A stretch of DNA of 64,000 nt, from the NCBI RefSeq assembly GCF_000814905.1, contig NZ_JXAG01000040.1, forward strand, positions 45,997-109,996. Direction: 5' to 3'. Position numbers and translations under genes: made by a program. How positions within the stretch are numbered: position 1 is the stretch's first letter; each line of letters opens with the position of its first letter. Shown here in pieces: positions 51,174-63,467 of this stretch. The stretch comes from Enterobacter sp. Bisph1 (GTDB taxonomy: Bacteria; Pseudomonadota; Gammaproteobacteria; Enterobacterales; Enterobacteriaceae). The notes below the pieces were generated by a model, which did not search any database, had not been told where the DNA came from, and worked only from the letters and a program-made list of their open reading frames with translations.

Positions 51174-52037
51174 CTACGTTAAAAGTGTGCGCAGGCTGTG
51201 TGCCAGCCCGCTGCGCTTGCCAAATAAAATGGAAAAAAAGAAGCCTGCGCTGGCGGTGAGCACAATCGCCGGTCCGGCGGGTAATCCCGCCATCCACGAC
51301 AGGCTCAGACCGAGCCAGGCGCAGAGCGCGCCAATGCCTGCCGCCAGCACTAATAATCCCGGTAAGGTTTGCACCCAGCAGCGCGCCGCCACGGCGGGCA
51401 GCATCATCACACCCACCGCCATTAAGGTACCGAGCACCTGGAATCCGGCCACCAGATTGAGCACCAGCAGCGCAAGAAACAGCCCGTGCAACAGCCCCGG
51501 CGCGCGGGGCGCGTTCACCTGCAAAAAGTCGCTGTCAAAGGCTTCACTGACAAGGCCGCGATAGCAAAACGCCAGCACCATAAGCGTCAGACTGGCAACG
51601 CCCGCGACAAACAGCGCCGCATCGCTATCGACAGCCAGAATCGAACCAAACAGCAGATGTAGCAGATCGACGCTGGAGCCGCGCAGGGAGACCAGCGTCA
51701 CGCCCAGCGCCAGCGAGCCCAGATAAAACCCGGCAAAGCTGGCGTCCTCTTTTAGCGGGGTCCGACGGCTGACCCAACCGGCCACCAGCGCGACGGTAAT
51801 CCCGGCGATAAAGCCGCCCAGGCTCATCGCCAGCAGCGACATCCCGCTCAGCAGGTAGCCAATAGCCACACCGGGCAGGATGGCGTGGGAGAGCGCATCG
51901 CCCATCAGGCTCATGCGGCGCAGCAGTAAAAAGACGCCGAGGGCAGTGGTGCTCACCGACAGCGCCAGGCACACCACCAGCGCGCGGCGCATAAAACCAA
52001 ACTCGATAAACGGCTGGAAAAAGAGATGCCAGATCAT
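51174..52037 (-). CDS. Zinc/manganese ABC importer permease
   Basis: I start at ATG 52037, which overlaps the ATPase stop as ATGA and has GAGGT nine bases upstream. The 287-residue protein has about eight membrane segments and the ABC-3 family pattern RRMSLMGDALSHAILPGVAI. It carries the metal across the inner membrane. Confidence 0.85.
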   Translation of the reverse strand: MIWHLFFQPFIEFGFMRRALVVCLALSVSTTALGVFLLLRRMSLMGDALSHAILPGVAIGYLLSGMSLLAMSLGGFIAGITVALVAGWVSRRTPLKEDASFAGFYLGSLALGVTLVSLRGSSVDLLHLLFGSILAVDSDAALFVAGVASLTLMVLAFCYRGLVSEAFDSDFLQVNAPRAPGLLHGLFLALLVLNLVAGFQVLGTLMAVGVMMLPAVAARCWVQTLPGLLVLAAGIGALCAWLGLSLSWMAGLPAGPAIVLTASAGFFFSILFGKRSGLAHSLRTLLT

Positions 52038-52699
52038 GCTCTGCATACCTCTTTTGTCGGCGCGGTAGCGCCCCACTGCGCAACGCCTTCACCCAGCCGC
52101 AAGGTTTGCGGGAAATAGCGCGTCACCCGCTCGCTATCGTGTAGCACCGCAAGAAGGGTTTGCCCTGCGCGATGCATATCGACAATTTGCTCCATCAAGA
52201 GTTGCGAGGTGGCTTCATCGATGCCGGTAAAGGGTTCGTCGAGCATCACCAGCGGTGCGTTCTGCACCCAGACGCGGGCAAACAGCATGCGCTGAAACTG
52301 CCCGCCGGAAAGGGTATCGATGGTTTCGTCAGCCATTGTCATCAGGCCAACCCGTTCCAGCCCCTCGGCAACCCGGCGGCGGGCATCGCGGCTCAGCCCG
52401 CGAAACAGGGAAAAACGCGGCCAGCAGCCCATGCTCACCACATCCTGTACCCGCAGCGGAAACTGTGATTCCAGCGCGTGGCGCTGCGCCAGCCAGCCGA
52501 TGACAGGCCGCGTGGGTTGCCAGCGCAGCACGCCGCTGACGGGTGGTAAAAAGCCGGCCAGGGTTTTTAGCAGCGTTGATTTTCCGCAGCCGTTCATGCC
52601 GACAATCGCCGTCATGCTGCCGCGCTCCAGCGTGCCGCAGAGCGCTGGCGTGACCGCCTGACTGGCATAGCCAGCAACTAAATGATCAAGTTCAATCAT
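52034..52699 (-). CDS. Zinc/manganese ABC importer ATPase
   Basis: ATG 52699 (MIELDHLVAGYASQAVTPAL) overlaps the stop of a short upstream membrane-peptide frame. Motifs: Walker A GMNGCGKST, signature TLSGGQFQRM, Walker B LVMLDEPFTGID, switch His in VLHDSE. The longer in-frame extension to 52819 is Pro/Gly/Ala-rich and overlaps the small gene, so I reject it. The product has 221 residues. Confidence 0.85.
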   Translation of the reverse strand: MIELDHLVAGYASQAVTPALCGTLERGSMTAIVGMNGCGKSTLLKTLAGFLPPVSGVLRWQPTRPVIGWLAQRHALESQFPLRVQDVVSMGCWPRFSLFRGLSRDARRRVAEGLERVGLMTMADETIDTLSGGQFQRMLFARVWVQNAPLVMLDEPFTGIDEATSQLLMEQIVDMHRAGQTLLAVLHDSERVTRYFPQTLRLGEGVAQWGATAPTKEVCRA

Positions 52700-52806
52700 G
52701 GCAGCGCCACCGCCCACACCGTCAGCAGCCAAAGCACCACCAATAGCATTGCCGCCAGCAGCAGGCGCAGGATGCCGGAAAGGGAAAAAAGCGTTAGGGG
52801 AATCAT
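52696..52806 (-). CDS. 36-residue membrane peptide ahead of the metal importer
   Basis: The frame runs from ATG 52806 to a TGA that overlaps the ATPase ATG. The peptide starts MIPLTLFSLSGILRLLLAAM and stays hydrophobic, one membrane segment with an Arg near the N-terminal side. GAGGTG lies at a good seven-base distance before the ATG. It is the first gene behind the Zur-like box and is coupled to the ATPase. I know no named family. It could help assemble or regulate the permease; that is inference. Confidence 0.6.
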   Translation of the reverse strand: MIPLTLFSLSGILRLLLAAMLLVVLWLLTVWAVALP

Positions 52807-52820
52807 TCATACACCTCATA

Positions 52821-52835
52821 TGTTATAACATAACA
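52821..52835 (-). promoter_or_regulatory. Zur-like box
   Basis: TGTTATAACATAACA matches the core of the enterobacterial Zur site TGTTATA-N-TATAACA with one change. It lies 15 bases before the small-peptide ATG, where a -10 element (TATAAC, minus strand) is expected, so binding would block transcription when zinc is plentiful. Confidence 0.65.
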
Positions 52836-52926
52836 ATAATTCGCATGAATGATTTAGTAAAGCGGTAAACGTAACGGGAGTACGGCGAAATGTTTCTGTA
52901 TCCCCTCCGACGGGAGGGGATCGGGA

Positions 52927-54009
52927 TCAGCGAACGCGCGCCAGTGAAACCGCCTGGCCAAGCTGCCAGACCGCCATTGCGTAATGGGTGCTGTGGTTAT
53001 AGCGGGTAATGGTGAAGAAGTTTGGCAAACCGTACCAGTATTCATAGCCGGTACCGACATCGAGACGCAGCAGGCTGGCCTGTTGATGATCGCCCAACGG
53101 CTGCTGCGGCGTTAACCCTGCCGCCGCCAGTTGCCCGACGCTGTAGTTGGTCTTAAAGCCATTCTCAAGCCCCGGTGCCTGTCCGTTGGCCGGTACCGCC
53201 ACCAGATCGCCCTTCACCCAGCCGTGCTGTTTGAAGTAGTTCGCCACGCTGCCGATGGCGTCGACGGGATCCCACAGGTTGATATGACCATCGCCGTTGA
53301 AATCGACGGCAAACTGTTTGTAGGAAGAGGGCATAAACTGGCCGTAGCCCATCGCCCCGGCGAAAGAGCCTTTCAGCTCCAGCGGGTCATCGCTCTCATC
53401 GCGCGCCATCAGCAGGAACGTTTCCAGCTCGCTGGCGAAATATTTAGCACGACGCGGATAGTCAAAGGCCAGCGTCGCCAGCCCATCAAGAATGCGCGTT
53501 TTCCCCATTACGCGGCCCCAGCGGGTTTCCACGCCAATAATGCCGACGATAATTTCCGGAGATACGCCGTAGACCATCCAGGCGCGGTCCAGCGCGTCCT
53601 GATACTGGTTCCAGAAGGCGACGCCGTTTTGTACGTTATCCGGCGTAATAAACTGCTTACGATAGCGCAGCCAGGCGCCGTTCGGCCCGCTCGGACCTGC
53701 GCTGGTCGGGGCTTGTTTCTCCATCAGACGCAGCACGTAATCGAGGCGTTTCGCCTGCGAAAGGATTTCATGCAGCTGCTGTCGGTCGAAGCCGTGCTTG
53801 CTGACCATCATATTGATGAACTCTTCTGCCGCCGGGTTATTGGCAAAGTCGCCGCCGGTCATCAGAACGTTATGCTGCGGCTGGAGCAAAAACCCACCGG
53901 TCGGTGTGGGCGACACGGTTTGCGGGGTTTCAGCAGGACGAGGTTTACTACTACAGGCAGTAAGCAAAACAAACGCAGGCAGTAATGCTGCGTAACAACG
54001 CTTTGACAT
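52927..54009 (-). CDS. mltB: Membrane-bound lytic transglycosylase B
   Basis: The 360-residue lipoprotein has a lipobox LLTACSS near residue 19 and the catalytic Glu in IIGVETRWGRV. SFAGAMGYGQFMPSSYKQFA is the conserved glycan-binding segment. It cleaves peptidoglycan to 1,6-anhydro products at the outer membrane. Confidence 0.95.
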   Translation of the reverse strand: MSKRCYAALLPAFVLLTACSSKPRPAETPQTVSPTPTGGFLLQPQHNVLMTGGDFANNPAAEEFINMMVSKHGFDRQQLHEILSQAKRLDYVLRLMEKQAPTSAGPSGPNGAWLRYRKQFITPDNVQNGVAFWNQYQDALDRAWMVYGVSPEIIVGIIGVETRWGRVMGKTRILDGLATLAFDYPRRAKYFASELETFLLMARDESDDPLELKGSFAGAMGYGQFMPSSYKQFAVDFNGDGHINLWDPVDAIGSVANYFKQHGWVKGDLVAVPANGQAPGLENGFKTNYSVGQLAAAGLTPQQPLGDHQQASLLRLDVGTGYEYWYGLPNFFTITRYNHSTHYAMAVWQLGQAVSLARVR

Positions 54010-54161
54010 GGGACATCCACTTTAAACGAATTCAGCCAGGGGCAAGTATGGTAAAGCATCTGGCTCCCTACAAGGAAGCGTCATAACGCCTGCGAGCGCA
54101 ATCTCACTTCACCTGCCCTCTTTCAGTCCACGTTCATTTTACTCCGTGCCACCTCGCAAAA

Positions 54162-55816
<1,655 letters not shown>

Positions 55817-55826
55817 GGGTCGTTGT

Positions 55827-56189
55827 ATGCCTGTTATTTATCAAACCACTATTACCCATATCGGCGAAAGCGCCCCGGATGCGCTGAGCGACAACATGCT
55901 GATTACCTTCCGCGAAGGTGCGCCTGCGGATGTCGCCGAGTTCTGTTTTATCCATAACCACGGTGCGCTTTCGGGCGCGCTGTTACCCGGTGCCGCGTTT
56001 GAACTGGGCGAGCATCGCTACCCGGTTACCGCCGTGGGCGATGTCGCGGAGCAAAACCTGCGTGAACTGGGCCATATCACCCTGCGTTTCGATGGACAAA
56101 CCCAGGCGGAATATCCAGGGACGGTCCATGTCGCAGGCCCGGTGCCGAACGGTATCGCCACCGGCTGTATTTTAAAATTTGTCGCTTAA
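55827..56189 (+). CDS. srlB: Sorbitol PTS enzyme IIA, SrlB
   Basis: I start at ATG 55827 (MPVIYQTTITHIGESAPDAL), ten bases after srlE, giving 120 residues. The phosphorylated His is probably in FCFIHNHGALSG. It passes phosphate from HPr to the IIB domain of SrlE. Confidence 0.93.
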   Translation: MPVIYQTTITHIGESAPDALSDNMLITFREGAPADVAEFCFIHNHGALSGALLPGAAFELGEHRYPVTAVGDVAEQNLRELGHITLRFDGQTQAEYPGTVHVAGPVPNGIATGCILKFVA

Positions 56190-56207
56190 GTCTTTAAGGA
56201 GAAGTCT

Positions 56208-56987
56208 ATGAAACAGGTTGCCGTAGTCATTGGTGGAGGACAAACCCTCGGGGCGTTCCTCAGCCGTGGGCTTGCCGCAGAAGGCTACCGCGTGGCGGTA
56301 GTGGATATTCAAAGTGATAAAGCAGCGAACATCGCCCAGGAGATCAACAGCGAGTTTGGCGAAGGAATGGCCTACGGATTTGGCGCGGATGCCACCAGCG
56401 AACAGAGCGTGCTGGCGCTGGCGCGCGGCGTGGATGAGATTTTTGGTCGTGCGGATTTGCTGGTCTACAGCGCCGGGATCGCCAAGGCGGCGTTTATCAG
56501 CGATTTTGCCCTCGGCGATTTTGACCGCTCATTACAGGTGAACCTGGTGGGCTATTTCCTCTGCGCACGGGAATTCGCAAAACTGATGATCCGCGACGGC
56601 ATTCAGGGGCGCATTATCCAGATTAACTCCAAATCCGGCAAAGTCGGCAGCAAGCACAACTCCGGCTACAGCGCGGCGAAGTTCGGCGGTGTGGGCTTAA
56701 CCCAGTCGCTGGCGCTGGATCTGGCAGAATATGGTATTACCGTACATTCGCTGATGCTGGGCAACTTGTTGAAGTCGCCGATGTTCCAGTCGCTGATCCC
56801 GCAGTACGCCAGCAAACTGGGCATCGCGGCGGATAAAGTCGAGCAGCACTACATCGACAAAGTGCCGCTAAAACGCGGCTGTGACTATCAGGACGTGCTA
56901 AATGTGCTGATGTTTTATGCCAGCGCCAAAGCGTCCTACTGTACCGGCCAGTCAATTAATGTCACCGGCGGCCAGGTGATGTTCTGA
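56208..56987 (+). CDS. srlD: Sorbitol-6-phosphate 2-dehydrogenase SrlD
   Basis: The 259-residue short-chain dehydrogenase shows the cofactor loop VIGGGQTLGAFLS, DIQSDKA for NAD, and the catalytic pair in SGYSAAKFGG. It turns sorbitol-6-phosphate into fructose-6-phosphate. AAGGAG precedes the ATG. Confidence 0.95.
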   Translation: MKQVAVVIGGGQTLGAFLSRGLAAEGYRVAVVDIQSDKAANIAQEINSEFGEGMAYGFGADATSEQSVLALARGVDEIFGRADLLVYSAGIAKAAFISDFALGDFDRSLQVNLVGYFLCAREFAKLMIRDGIQGRIIQINSKSGKVGSKHNSGYSAAKFGGVGLTQSLALDLAEYGITVHSLMLGNLLKSPMFQSLIPQYASKLGIAADKVEQHYIDKVPLKRGCDYQDVLNVLMFYASAKASYCTGQSINVTGGQVMF

Positions 56988-57032
56988 TTTAATGGCCCTC
57001 CTTGCGAGGGCCTGCGTATAAAGGAGATGAGC

Positions 57033-57392
57033 ATGGTTTCAGCCCTTATCACCGTCGCCGCCATCGCCTGGCTTTGCCAGATGGCCCTTGGCGGCTGGCA
57101 AATCCGCCAGTTTAACAAAGCCTTCGATATTTTATGCCAGCGCGGGCGCGTCGGCGTGGGGCGATCCGGCGGGCGTTTTAAACCGCGCGTGGTGCTGGCC
57201 GTCGCCTTCGATAAGCAGGATCGGGTGATCGACACCTTGCTAATGCGCGGCGTGACCGTCTTTGCCCGGCCAACAAAAATTGATCGCTTAATCGGGGTAA
57301 AAAGAGATGAATTAGAGCCCGATGTGATCTTTCCCCATGATCAAGGCTGTCAGAATGCTCTATCATTAGCGCTTAAAATGAAACATGGATAA
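57033..57392 (+). CDS. gutM: Sorbitol operon activator GutM
   Basis: ATG 57033 (MVSALITVAAIAWLCQMALG) gives 119 residues as in E. coli; the ATG two codons upstream is less likely given the AAGGAG spacing. One N-terminal membrane segment is visible. In E. coli GutM activates the srl operon. Confidence 0.92.
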   Translation: MVSALITVAAIAWLCQMALGGWQIRQFNKAFDILCQRGRVGVGRSGGRFKPRVVLAVAFDKQDRVIDTLLMRGVTVFARPTKIDRLIGVKRDELEPDVIFPHDQGCQNALSLALKMKHG

Positions 57393-57459
57393 TTTCGTTG
57401 TGAATGCTAAAAGCTTGCGAAATTATCATTTCGCAACGTAACGCAGGAAATCAGCGCCT

Positions 57460-58233
57460 ATGAAACCACGTCAGCGTCAGGCGGCTATTCTTCAGCATCT
57501 GCAAAAGCAGGGAAAATGTTCAGTTGAAGAGCTGGCCGCCAGTTTCGACACCACAGGCACGACCATACGGAAAGATTTAGTCGCGCTGGAGCAAGCCGGT
57601 GCGGTGATCCGCACCTATGGCGGCGTGGTGCTTAACAAAGACGAAGCCGATCCGCCTATCGATCACAAAACGCTGATCAACACCGTACAGAAGGGAATGA
57701 TTGCCGAAACGGCCGTCGGCTTTATTCATGATGGCGACTCTATCATTCTCGATGCTGGCAGTACGGTGCTGCAAATGGTGCCGCTACTGAGCCACTTCAA
57801 TAACATCACCGTGATGACCAACAGTCTGCATATTGTTAATGCGCTGTCGGAGCTGGATAACGAGCAGACCATTCTGATGCCCGGCGGCACCTTCCGTAAA
57901 AAATCCGCCTCCTTCCACGGCCAACTGGCGGAAAACGCCTTCGACCATTTCAGCTTCGACAAGCTGTTTATGGGCACCGACGGTATCGATCTGAACGCCG
58001 GTGTGACCACCTTTAACGAAGTGTTTACCGTCAGCAAAGCGATGTGTAACGCCGCCCGAGAAGTGATCCTGATGGCAGACTCCTCCAAGTTTGGTCGCAA
58101 AAGCCCGAACGTGGTCTGTAGCCTGGAGAGCGTGGATAAACTGATCACCGACGCCGGGATTGCCGCCGACGTGCGCGCCGCGCTGGAAGCGAAAGGCGTA
58201 GAAGTAATTATTGCCGGAGAAAAAGATGAGTGA
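57460..58233 (+). CDS. srlR: Sorbitol operon repressor SrlR (DeoR family)
   Basis: The 257 residues have the DeoR helix-turn-helix [20 protein letters not shown] and the sugar-phosphate sensing domain with [11 protein letters not shown] and [13 protein letters not shown]. It represses srl genes without sorbitol. It overlaps gutQ by eight bases. Confidence 0.94.
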   Translation: MKPRQRQAAILQHLQKQGKCSVEELAASFDTTGTTIRKDLVALEQAGAVIRTYGGVVLNKDEADPPIDHKTLINTVQKGMIAETAVGFIHDGDSIILDAGSTVLQMVPLLSHFNNITVMTNSLHIVNALSELDNEQTILMPGGTFRKKSASFHGQLAENAFDHFSFDKLFMGTDGIDLNAGVTTFNEVFTVSKAMCNAAREVILMADSSKFGRKSPNVVCSLESVDKLITDAGIAADVRAALEAKGVEVIIAGEKDE

Positions 58234-59191
58234 GTCACTGATTAATGCCGCACGGCAGACTCTGCTGCTGGAGCTACAGGAAGCCAGCCGCCTGCCGGAG
58301 CGCCTGGGCGAAGGGTTTGTGCGCGCCGCTGAGAAGGTCCTCAACTGCGAAGGAAAAGTGATTGTCTCCGGCATCGGCAAGTCCGGTCATATCGGCAAGA
58401 AGATTGCCGCAACACTTGCCAGCACCGGTACGCCCGCTTTTTTTGTCCATCCGGCTGAAGCGCTGCACGGCGATCTCGGCATGATCGAGAGCCGCGACGT
58501 GATGCTGTTTATCTCTTACTCCGGTTCGGCGAAAGAGCTGGATCTGATCCTGCCGCGCCTTGAGGAGAAATCCGTCGCGCTGCTGGCGATGACCGGCAAA
58601 CCGCGCTCCCCGCTGGCGCTGGCCGCAGATGCGGTACTGGATATTTCGGTGGAGCGGGAAGCCTGCCCGATGCATCTGGCTCCAACCTCCAGCACCGTCA
58701 ATACGCTGATGATGGGCGACGCGCTGGCGATGGCGGTGATGCAGGCACGCGGGTTTGATGAAGAGGATTTTGCCCGCTCCCACCCGGCAGGCGCACTTGG
58801 CGCGCGCTTGCTTAATAAAGTGCATCATTTGATGCGCAAAGAGGAGCAGATCCCGCAGGTGCAAATTACCACCAGCGTGATGGACGCCATGCTCGAGCTT
58901 AGCCGCACCGGTTTAGGCCTGGTGGCGGTATGCGATGACCAGCGCCTCGTCAAAGGGGTGTTTACCGACGGCGATCTGCGCCGCTGGCTGGTGGCGGGCG
59001 GCGCATTAACCGACTGTGTGAGCGAGGCGATGACCCCCGGCGGCATCACCCTTGAGGCGGGCAGCCGCGCGGTAGATGCCAAAGAGCGCTTGATGCAGCG
59101 TAAAATCGCCGCCGCCCCGGTAGTGGATGAGGCGGGTTTGCTGGTTGGCGCAATTAACCTGCAGGATTTCTGGCAGGCGGGCATTCTTTAA
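58226..59191 (+). CDS. gutQ: Arabinose-5-phosphate isomerase GutQ
   Basis: ATG 58226 ([20 protein letters not shown]) gives 321 residues, the E. coli length. A SIS domain ([30 protein letters not shown]) is followed by two CBS domains. It makes arabinose-5-phosphate, a KDO precursor. Its 3' end overlaps the convergent norR end by four bases. Confidence 0.94.
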   Translation: MSESLINAARQTLLLELQEASRLPERLGEGFVRAAEKVLNCEGKVIVSGIGKSGHIGKKIAATLASTGTPAFFVHPAEALHGDLGMIESRDVMLFISYSGSAKELDLILPRLEEKSVALLAMTGKPRSPLALAADAVLDISVEREACPMHLAPTSSTVNTLMMGDALAMAVMQARGFDEEDFARSHPAGALGARLLNKVHHLMRKEEQIPQVQITTSVMDAMLELSRTGLGLVAVCDDQRLVKGVFTDGDLRRWLVAGGALTDCVSEAMTPGGITLEAGSRAVDAKERLMQRKIAAAPVVDEAGLLVGAINLQDFWQAGIL

Positions 59192-60702
59192 CGCTTCAGC
59201 CCTAAACGCTTCGCCAGCCGGTGCAGGTTGGCGACGTCCATCTCCAGCGCACGCGCGCAGGCAGCCCAGTTACCGCCCTGCTCCTGCAGCGTGCGCGAGA
59301 TAAATGCCCGCTGAAAATCCTCCGTCGCATCGCGCAGGTTTTGCTCGACCGACACTGGCGTTACCGGTGCAGATGGCTGTACCGGTTCATCGCTAAGGGC
59401 GAAATGACGCGCTTCCAGTACCACGTCGTCAGAGTTACGTGTCCCGCGCGCCAGCACCACCGCGCGGTGAATAGCGTGTTCCAGTTCGCGCACGTTCCCC
59501 GGCCAGCCGTAACTTAGCAAATGCGCCCGCGCGCCGGGGCTTAACGCCACTCTTCCCAACCCAAGGCGCAGGCGGCACTGCTCGCAGAAATAGCCCGCCA
59601 GCAGCACCACATCTTCCCCGCGCTCGCGCAGAGGCGGCACCGACAGCGGAAAGACGCTTAAGCGATGGTAGAGATCGGCGCGAAAACGCCCCGCCAGCAC
59701 CTCTTCGCGCAGGTCGCGGTTGGTCGCCGCCAGCACCCGCACATCGACACGCAGGCTGCGATCATCGCCGACGCGCTGAATATCGCCATACTGCAGCACG
59801 CGCAGCAATTTTGCCTGTAGCGACAGCGACAGCTCGCCGATTTCATCAAGAAACAGCGTACCGTTATCCGCCATTTCGAATTTCCCGCTGCGGTTGCTGA
59901 TAGCCCCGGTAAACGCCCCTTTTACATGACCGAACAGCTCACTCTCCGCCACACTTTCCGGCAGCGCGGCACAGTTGAGGTAGACCAGCGGATTGATCGC
60001 CCTTGGCGATCCTTCATGAATCGCCTTCGCCACCAGCTCTTTGCCGGTGCCGGTTTCCCCGCTGATCAACACGTTCAGATCGGAGGCGGCGACGATATCG
60101 ATCTCTTTTTTCAGCTGCGCAATACCCGGTGAAAGCCCGATCATTTCGCTGTGCGCAACCTGCTCAAAGGTCGCTGGCGCGCCGGGCAGCATATTCTGGC
60201 TCTCCAGCTGCTCAATCAATAGCGCGTTGTTCAGCGCACCCGCCGCCAGCGCGGCAATCAGCCGCAGCTCTTCATCGCTAAAGGTATCGAACTGATCCGG
60301 CGACATACCGTCCAGCGTCAGCGCGCCAATCAGATTCTGCCCGGCAAACAGCGGCAGCCCGAGACAGGCATGCACTTTGAGGCTCTCCTGGCCGGGAATC
60401 AGACCGTCGTAGGGATCCGGCAGATCGCTGTCGGCGGGGAACCGCACCACATCCCCGGCGCGGGCAATCGCCTCCAGCCTTGGGTGGCCCTCCAGCGTAA
60501 AGCGTCTGCCGAGCACATCCTGCGCCAGCCCGTCGATGGCCAACGGGATAAATTGCCGTGATTCATAGCGCAGCAGCGCCGAAGCGTCGCACGCCAGCAC
60601 CTGGCGCAGGGTGGCGATCAAACGCTGGAAACGGTCAGCGTGACCAATACCGCGTTGCAGTTCGATGGCGATGGTCGCCAGCACATTCAGGGAAAAACTC
60701 AT
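59188..60702 (-). CDS. norR: Nitric oxide sensing activator NorR
   Basis: The 504-residue sigma-54 activator has an N-terminal GAF domain (non-haem iron NO sensor), an AAA+ domain (GETGTGKE, the sigma-54 contact GAFTGA, Walker [10 protein letters not shown]) and a C-terminal Fis-type helix-turn-helix. It is divergent from norVW and activates it. Confidence 0.95.
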   Translation of the reverse strand: MSFSLNVLATIAIELQRGIGHADRFQRLIATLRQVLACDASALLRYESRQFIPLAIDGLAQDVLGRRFTLEGHPRLEAIARAGDVVRFPADSDLPDPYDGLIPGQESLKVHACLGLPLFAGQNLIGALTLDGMSPDQFDTFSDEELRLIAALAAGALNNALLIEQLESQNMLPGAPATFEQVAHSEMIGLSPGIAQLKKEIDIVAASDLNVLISGETGTGKELVAKAIHEGSPRAINPLVYLNCAALPESVAESELFGHVKGAFTGAISNRSGKFEMADNGTLFLDEIGELSLSLQAKLLRVLQYGDIQRVGDDRSLRVDVRVLAATNRDLREEVLAGRFRADLYHRLSVFPLSVPPLRERGEDVVLLAGYFCEQCRLRLGLGRVALSPGARAHLLSYGWPGNVRELEHAIHRAVVLARGTRNSDDVVLEARHFALSDEPVQPSAPVTPVSVEQNLRDATEDFQRAFISRTLQEQGGNWAACARALEMDVANLHRLAKRLGLKR

Positions 60703-60714
60703 CGCTACCTCACT

Positions 60715-60770
60715 GTCTTTTTGACAATGCAGAGTGTCATATTGACAGCATTTTTCATAGTCATTATGAC
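60715..60770 (+). promoter_or_regulatory. Three NorR binding sites
   Basis: GTCTTTTTGAC (60715-60725), GTCATATTGAC (60736-60746) and GTCATTATGAC (60760-60770) fit GTCA-N3-TGAC, the first with one mismatch. Three sites are needed for NorR oligomers in E. coli. Confidence 0.85.
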
Positions 60771-60825
60771 AATTTTATTTTCCATTAAAATTACAAAACC
60801 TATAAAAATCAAACTAATAAAAACC

Positions 60826-60841
60826 TGGCACGCAACTTGAT
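60826..60841 (+). promoter_or_regulatory. Sigma-54 promoter of norVW
   Basis: TGGCAC, five bases, TTGAT is close to TGGCAC-N5-TTGCA. The norV ATG is 45 bases downstream. Confidence 0.75.
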
Positions 60842-60885
60842 ACAGGTCATTCATCAATTTGAATTTACTGCACAGGACCACAGCT

Positions 60886-62337
60886 ATGACTATTCATGTA
60901 AAAAACAACATTCACTGGGTTGGACAACGTGACTGGGAAGTCCGCGATTTTCACGGCACCGAATATAAAACCCTGAAGGGCAGCAGCTATAACAGCTACC
61001 TGATCCGCGAAGGCAAAAATGTGCTGATCGATACTGTCGATCATAAGTTTAGCCGTGAGTTCGTGCAGAACCTGCGCAGCGAAATCGATCTTGAGATGAT
61101 CGATTACATCATTATCAACCATGCCGAAGAAGATCACGCTGGCGCGCTGACGGAGCTGATGTCGTACATTCCCAATACGCCCATCTATTGCACCAACAAC
61201 GCCATCGACTCGATTAACGGTCATCACCACCATCCGGAGTGGAACTTCAAGGTAGTGAAAACCGGTGACTCGCTGGATATCGGCAACGGCAAGCAGCTTA
61301 TTTTTGTCGAAACGCCGATGCTGCACTGGCCCGATAGCATGATGACTTACATGACCGGCGACGCTGTGCTGTTCAGTAATGACGCCTTTGGTCAGCACTA
61401 TTGTGACGAACGCCTGTTTAACGACGAAGTGGATCAGGCGGAACTGTTTGAGCAGTGCCAGCGCTACTACGCCAATATCCTTACGCCGTTCAGCCGCCTG
61501 GTGACGCCGAAAATCACTGAGATCCTCGGCTTCAACCTGCCGGTGGATATGATTGCCACCTCCCACGGCGTGGTGTGGCGCGACAACCCGACGCAAATCG
61601 TTGAGCTGTATCTGAAATGGGCGGCAGATTATCAGGAAGATCGCATCACGATTTTCTACGACACCATGTCGAATAATACCCGCATGATGGCCGATGCCAT
61701 TGCGCAGGGCATTAACGAAGTCGATCCGCGCGTGGCGGTGAAGATTTTTAACGTCGCACGCAGCGATAAAAACGACATTCTGACCAACGTTTTTCGTTCA
61801 AAAGGCGTACTGGTTGGAACATCAACGATGAATAACGTGATGATGCCGAAAATCGCCGGGCTGGTGGAAGAAATTACCGGGCTGCGTTTTCGCAATAAAC
61901 GCGCCAGCGCCTTTGGCTCCCACGGCTGGAGCGGCGGCGCGGTGGATCGTCTCTCCACCCGTTTGCAGGACGCCGGTTTTGAAATGTCCATGAGCCTGAA
62001 AGCGAAATGGCGCCCGGATATGGACGCGCTGGAAATTTGCCGCCAGCACGGACGCGAGATTGCCCGCCAGTGGGCGCTGTCACCGCTGCCAGAAACGCAA
62101 AGTACAGCGCCGACCAGCCCGCAGCAGGCCTGCGCCTGTGCCGCCGCGGCCGCCGCAGATTTAGGCCCAAGCATGCAGTGCAGCGTCTGCCAGTGGATCT
62201 ATGACCCGGCGAAAGGTGAACCGATGCAGGACGTCGCACCGGGTACGCCGTGGAGCGACGTGCCGGATAACTTCCTGTGCCCGGAATGTTCATTAGGCAA
62301 AGAGGTGTTTGACGAACTGGCAACGGAGGCAAAATGA
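60886..62337 (+). CDS. norV: Flavorubredoxin NorV (NO reductase)
   Basis: ATG 60886 gives [20 protein letters not shown] and 483 residues. The metallo-beta-lactamase domain holds the diiron site ([10 protein letters not shown]), the flavodoxin domain follows ([15 protein letters not shown]), and the rubredoxin at the end has CSVC and CPEC. An Ala/Cys-rich linker before the rubredoxin ([13 protein letters not shown]) makes it a little longer than E. coli NorV. It reduces NO to N2O under low oxygen. Confidence 0.95.
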   Translation: MTIHVKNNIHWVGQRDWEVRDFHGTEYKTLKGSSYNSYLIREGKNVLIDTVDHKFSREFVQNLRSEIDLEMIDYIIINHAEEDHAGALTELMSYIPNTPIYCTNNAIDSINGHHHHPEWNFKVVKTGDSLDIGNGKQLIFVETPMLHWPDSMMTYMTGDAVLFSNDAFGQHYCDERLFNDEVDQAELFEQCQRYYANILTPFSRLVTPKITEILGFNLPVDMIATSHGVVWRDNPTQIVELYLKWAADYQEDRITIFYDTMSNNTRMMADAIAQGINEVDPRVAVKIFNVARSDKNDILTNVFRSKGVLVGTSTMNNVMMPKIAGLVEEITGLRFRNKRASAFGSHGWSGGAVDRLSTRLQDAGFEMSMSLKAKWRPDMDALEICRQHGREIARQWALSPLPETQSTAPTSPQQACACAAAAAADLGPSMQCSVCQWIYDPAKGEPMQDVAPGTPWSDVPDNFLCPECSLGKEVFDELATEAK

Positions 62338-63467
62338 GCGCAGGTATTGTCATTATCGGTTCGGGCTTTGCCGCCCGGACGCTGGTAAAAAATATTCGCA
62401 AGCTCGACAGCGCCGTACCACTGACGCTGATTGCCGCCGATGGCATGGAGGAGTACAACAAGCCCGACTTAAGCCATGTGATAAGCCAGGGGCAGCGCGC
62501 GGAAGAACTGATTCGTCAGTCAGCGGGCGAGTTTGCCGAGCAATATAACCTGCGCCTGTTCCCGCACACCTGCGTCACCGCTATCGACGCCGAAGCGCGG
62601 GTGGTGAAAAGCGCCGATCGGCAGTGGTCGTACGATAAGCTGGTGCTGGCGACCGGGGCAAAAGCTTTCGTACCGCCCTTACCGGGGCACGAAAAGATGC
62701 TGACCCTCAACAGCCTGCAAGAGTATCAGCGCGTCGAGGCCACCCTGCGCGATGCAAGCCGCGTGCTTATTGTCGGTGCCGGGCTGATTGGCTGCGAACT
62801 GGCGATGGATTTTAGCCGCGCGGGTAAACGCGTGACCGTAGTGGATAACGCCGCCAGCATTCTGCCAACGTTAATGCCGCCGGAAGTGAGCGGCCGCCTG
62901 CAACACTGCCTGACGGCGATGGGCGTGCGCCTGCTATTGAATACGCGTCTGGAAAGAATTGATGAACAGCAGCAGGGCGTGCGTGCGCAGCTGGATGACG
63001 ATCGCGTTGTTGATGCAGATGTGGTTGTCGCGGCAACGGGGCTTACGCCACAGGTTGCGCTGGCACAAAGCGCCGGGCTGGAGGTTGAACGCGGGATCGT
63101 CGTTGACGGCACGCTGCAAACCAGCAACCCGTATATTTTCGCTCTCGGCGACTGTGCGCAGATCAACGGCCATCTGCTGCCGTTCCTGCAGCCGATCCAA
63201 CTGAGCGCCATGACGCTGGCGAAAAACCTCACCGGTATTACCACGCAGCTGACGCTACCGGCGATGCTGGTGAAGGTGAAAACGCCGCTGATGCCGCTGC
63301 ATCTGGCGGGCGAAACCCGGCGCAGCGATCTGCGCTGGCACATTACCGCCGGAGCCGACGGTATGGTGGCTAAAGGGCTTGATGCGGACGATAAACTGCG
63401 CGCCTTCGTGGTCAGCGAAGACAAAATGAAAGAGGCTTTTGCCCTGCTTAAAGCGCTGGCGGTATAA
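62334..63467 (+). CDS. norW: NorV reductase NorW
   Basis: The 377-residue FAD/NADH oxidoreductase starts [20 protein letters not shown] (FAD loop) with the NAD loop [14 protein letters not shown] and the ATG motif [10 protein letters not shown]. It passes electrons to the NorV rubredoxin. It overlaps norV by four bases and, at its end, convergent hypF by 20. Confidence 0.95.
   Translation: MSAGIVIIGSGFAARTLVKNIRKLDSAVPLTLIAADGMEEYNKPDLSHVISQGQRAEELIRQSAGEFAEQYNLRLFPHTCVTAIDAEARVVKSADRQWSYDKLVLATGAKAFVPPLPGHEKMLTLNSLQEYQRVEATLRDASRVLIVGAGLIGCELAMDFSRAGKRVTVVDNAASILPTLMPPEVSGRLQHCLTAMGVRLLLNTRLERIDEQQQGVRAQLDDDRVVDADVVVAATGLTPQVALAQSAGLEVERGIVVDGTLQTSNPYIFALGDCAQINGHLLPFLQPIQLSAMTLAKNLTGITTQLTLPAMLVKVKTPLMPLHLAGETRRSDLRWHITAGADGMVAKGLDADDKLRAFVVSEDKMKEAFALLKALAV

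Noticed and set aside
52700..52819. N-terminal extension of the metal importer ATPase
   Set aside because: The extension is low-complexity and overlaps a better-supported small gene; the shorter start matches the family.
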